Source of the DNA: Bacteroidales bacterium
GTDB taxonomy: Bacteria > Bacteroidota > Bacteroidia > Bacteroidales > JALTDM01
Assembly: GCA_027074135.1 (NCBI GenBank)
Contig: JALTDM010000280.1
Coordinates: 1-17,893 of the forward strand
DNA length: 17,893 nt
Reading direction: 5' to 3'
Below are positions 15,870-17,893 of this stretch, piece after piece. The position numbers were made by a program, and so were the translations under genes. Position 1 is the stretch's first letter. Each line of letters begins with the position of its first letter. The notes below the pieces were generated by a model. The model had not been told where the DNA came from. It ran no database searches and saw only the letters and a program-made list of their open reading frames with translations.

Positions 15870-15884
15870 TGGCATAACAATTGA
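15870..15884 (+). promoter_or_regulatory. Sigma-54-like -24/-12 promoter of dnaK
   Basis: TGGCATAACAATTGA fits the sigma-54 consensus TGGCAC-N5-TTGC: TGGCA at -24 and TTG at -12 have exact spacing, with A replacing the final C. Transcription would begin near 15895, leaving a leader of about 30 nt that includes the Shine-Dalgarno sequence. No TAnnTTTG box lies 20-22 bp before the dnaK start, unlike the other promoters here. Confidence 0.5.
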
Positions 15885-15907
15885 ATAAAAAAACGTCAAA
15901 ACTTAAA

Positions 15908-15918
15908 AAAGGAGGAAA
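15908..15918 (+). promoter_or_regulatory. Strong Shine-Dalgarno sequence of dnaK
   Basis: AAAGGAGGAAA contains AAGGAGG, a near-perfect match to the 16S rRNA 3' end; its GGAGG core (15911-15915) lies 10 bp before the ATG at 15926. It decides the start: an in-frame TTG at 15881 would add 15 residues foreign to DnaK and lies inside the -12 promoter element. No other gene in this window has a comparable site. Confidence 0.85.
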
Positions 15919-15925
15919 GAAAACT

Positions 15926-17854
15926 ATGGGAAAAATAATAGGTATAGATTTAGGAACAACCAACTCATGCGTTGCCGTAATGGAAGGTAACGAACCGGTG
16001 GTAATCCCCAATAGCGAAGGTAAACGTACGACACCTTCTGTGGTATCATTCGATAAAAACGGAGAAAGAAAAGTTGGTGATCCGGCAAAACGTCAATCAA
16101 TTACAAATCCTGAAAGGACAATTTATTCTATTAAAAGATTAATGGGTAGAAGCTATGATGATGTGCAGGAAGAAATTAAAAGATTGCCCTACAAAGTTGT
16201 AAAAGGCGATAATAATATTCCTAGAGTTGTAATAGATGACCGACAATATACACCTCAGGAAATTTCAGCAATGATTCTTCAAAAAATGAAGAAAACTGCC
16301 GAAGATTATTTGGGACAAGAAATAACAGAAGCCGTTATCACGGTTCCTGCTTATTTCAATGACTCCCAACGTCAAGCCACAAAAGAAGCCGGAGAAATTG
16401 CAGGATTAAAAGTCAAACGTATATTAAACGAACCTACGGCTGCTTCTTTGGCTTACGGTCTTGACAGGAAAAATAAAGAAATGAAAGTTGCCGTTTATGA
16501 TCTTGGAGGCGGTACATTCGACATTTCGATTATGGAACTTGGAGACGGTGTGTTTGAGGTGAAATCTACCAACGGTGATACTCACTTAGGTGGTGACGAC
16601 TTCGATGAACGAATAATAAACTGGCTTGCAGAAGAATTTGAAAAAGAACACGGCATTGACTTACGCAAAGACCCGATGGCTTTGCAACGCTTAAAAGAAG
16701 CTGCCGAAAAAGCAAAAATAGAACTGTCCAGCACAACTTCTACAGAAATCAATTTGCCATACATTATGCCTGTTAACGGCATACCACAACACTTGGTAAA
16801 AACACTCACAAGGTCTCAATTTGAAAAATTGATATACGACTTAGTAGAAAAAACCATAGAACCTTGTAAAAAAGCATTAGACGACGCAGGGTTAAAACCT
16901 TCTGATGTTGACGAAGTAATACTCGTAGGAGGATCAACCAGAGTACCGTTGGTTCAACAAAAGGTTGAAGAATTCTTTGGCAGAAAACCTGCTAAAAACA
17001 TAAATCCCGATGAAGTAGTAGCCATAGGTGCAGCTATCCAAGGCGGTGTATTGGCAGGGGATGTAAAAGATGTGCTGTTGCTTGATGTAACACCATTGTC
17101 ACTCGGTATTGAAACTCTTGGAGGTGTAATGACAAAACTTATACCCGCAAACACAACAATACCGACTAAGAAAACCGAAGTGTTTACAACAGCTACAGAC
17201 AACCAGCCTTCTGTAGAAATCCATGTGTTGCAAGGAGAAAGAGCAATGGCAAAAGACAACAAAACAATCGGTAGGTTCCACTTGGACGGAATACCACCTG
17301 CCCCGAGAGGAGTACCGCAAATTGAAGTTACCTTTGATATTGATGCAAACGGAATCTTAAAAGTAAGTGCAAAAGATAAAGCCACGGGTAAAGAACAAAG
17401 CATCAGAATAGAAGCGTCAACCGGACTTAGCGAAGATGAAATAAACAGAATGCGTGAAGAAGCTAAGAAACACGAAGAAGAAGACAAAAAAGCTAAAGAA
17501 AGAATTGATAAACTCAATGCTGCTGACAGTTTGATTTTCCAAACGGAAAAACAACTCAAAGAATTCGGGGATAAAATACCTGCTGATAAACGCAAACCGA
17601 TAGAAGAAGCATTGAATAAACTTAAAGAAGCACACAAACAACAAGATTTAGACGCTATTGAAAAAGCTACTACAGAACTTAATAATGCATGGAGTGCTGC
17701 TTCACAAGAAATCTACAATGCACAACAATCCGCAGGTCAAGCAGGCGGAAACACAAATGCAGGGACAACGGGAAATGCCTCTCAAAACACATCTAACAAT
17801 GGAAGCAGTAACGATGATGAAGTAACAGATGTGGATTTTGAAGAAGTTAAATAA
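15926..17854 (+). CDS. dnaK: Molecular chaperone DnaK (Hsp70)
   Basis: A complete 642-residue Hsp70. The nucleotide-binding domain (1 to about 385) has GIDLGTTNS at 6-14, DLGGGTFD at 192-199 and VGGSTRVP near 334-341. The linker DVLLLDVTPLSLG follows. Then come the substrate-binding beta domain (about 390-505) and the helical lid (about 510-605). A low-complexity Gly/Asn/Gln/Ser tail ends in DVDFEEVK, comparable to the acidic C-terminus of bacterial DnaK. ATP-driven cycles bind and release unfolded polypeptides in the cytosol, with DnaJ and GrpE as cofactors; neither is in this window. The ATG at 15926 is chosen for its Shine-Dalgarno sequence and because MGKIIGIDLG is the normal family start. 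The gene is divergent from pepD and probably ends in a terminator at the window edge. Confidence 0.98.
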   Translation: MGKIIGIDLGTTNSCVAVMEGNEPVVIPNSEGKRTTPSVVSFDKNGERKVGDPAKRQSITNPERTIYSIKRLMGRSYDDVQEEIKRLPYKVVKGDNNIPRVVIDDRQYTPQEISAMILQKMKKTAEDYLGQEITEAVITVPAYFNDSQRQATKEAGEIAGLKVKRILNEPTAASLAYGLDRKNKEMKVAVYDLGGGTFDISIMELGDGVFEVKSTNGDTHLGGDDFDERIINWLAEEFEKEHGIDLRKDPMALQRLKEAAEKAKIELSSTTSTEINLPYIMPVNGIPQHLVKTLTRSQFEKLIYDLVEKTIEPCKKALDDAGLKPSDVDEVILVGGSTRVPLVQQKVEEFFGRKPAKNINPDEVVAIGAAIQGGVLAGDVKDVLLLDVTPLSLGIETLGGVMTKLIPANTTIPTKKTEVFTTATDNQPSVEIHVLQGERAMAKDNKTIGRFHLDGIPPAPRGVPQIEVTFDIDANGILKVSAKDKATGKEQSIRIEASTGLSEDEINRMREEAKKHEEEDKKAKERIDKLNAADSLIFQTEKQLKEFGDKIPADKRKPIEEALNKLKEAHKQQDLDAIEKATTELNNAWSAASQEIYNAQQSAGQAGGNTNAGTTGNASQNTSNNGSSNDDEVTDVDFEEVK

Positions 17855-17874
17855 ACAAAATTTAACAAAACAGT

Positions 17875-17893
17875 AAAAAAGCCACCTAAAAGT
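17875..17893 (+). terminator. Left half of a probable dnaK terminator, cut by window end
   Basis: AAAAAAGCCACC begins 20 bp after the dnaK stop. An A-tract followed by a GC-rich arm is the usual left side of a bidirectional terminator. The expected GGTGGCTTTTTT arm lies beyond the window, so this is a prediction. Confidence 0.45.

Noticed and set aside
15881..15925. TTG-started N-terminal extension of dnaK (15 residues)
   Set aside because: The extension is Lys-rich and unlike any DnaK start. The Shine-Dalgarno sequence lies inside it and serves the ATG at 15926, and the TTG is part of the putative -12 element.
16954..17637. 227-codon open frame on the - strand inside dnaK
   Set aside because: It is the reverse complement of a highly conserved dnaK region. 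Its Ser/Leu-rich composition is what antisense of a coding frame gives, and it has no start signals.

Overview
The window looks like a chromosomal segment of a low-GC member of the Bacteroidota, probably Bacteroidales or a relative. The evidence is: a giant secreted protein with a type IX secretion (T9SS, Por) sorting tail; a DUF5686 protein with an N-terminal carboxypeptidase-regulatory-like domain, a pairing typical of this phylum; TAnnTTTG-type -7 promoter boxes; and A-rich leaders with no Shine-Dalgarno sequence before almost every gene. No species can be named from the sequence.

Layout. Positions 1-577 hold no convincing gene but are rich in small repeats: two weak terminator-like hairpins, a degenerate 8-bp tandem array (263-310) and a nested palindromic element (388-544). 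Next come rsmI (16S rRNA 2'-O-methyltransferase) and, after a 49-bp gap with a promoter-like box, a tight seven-gene run on the + strand (1311-8425). This run encodes a secreted MORN-like repeat protein, a DUF5686 outer-membrane protein, a small lipoprotein, an OmpR/PhoB-type response regulator without an adjacent kinase, a CPBP intramembrane metalloprotease, a GmhA sedoheptulose-7-phosphate isomerase and a YifB/ComM AAA+ ATPase. Gaps within it are 5, 5, -4, -1, -11 and 2 bp, so it is very probably one operon. It ends at a strong hairpin (8434-8465) that also serves the converging gene.

On the - strand, 8488-14127 encodes an 1879-residue T9SS-exported modular protein: an N-terminal beta-rich region of unknown function, FnIII, choice-of-anchor-J-like, two FnIII, a second J-like domain, six Ig-like repeats and the sorting domain. 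Upstream of it, also on - and with its own terminator, is a PepD-type M20 dipeptidase (14275-15729). dnaK (15926-17854) is divergent from it. Its upstream region differs from the rest of the window: it has a sigma-54-like -24/-12 element, a GACA/TGTC palindrome and a strong Shine-Dalgarno sequence.

The genes are mostly ordinary housekeeping and envelope functions: rRNA modification, LPS heptose supply, DNA processing, peptide turnover and chaperone. I see no complete undescribed system. The points most worth a second look are dnaK's unusual expression signals, the symmetric palindromic element before rsmI, the envelope/response-regulator/protease gene cluster, and the recently homogenised repeat inside the giant T9SS protein.
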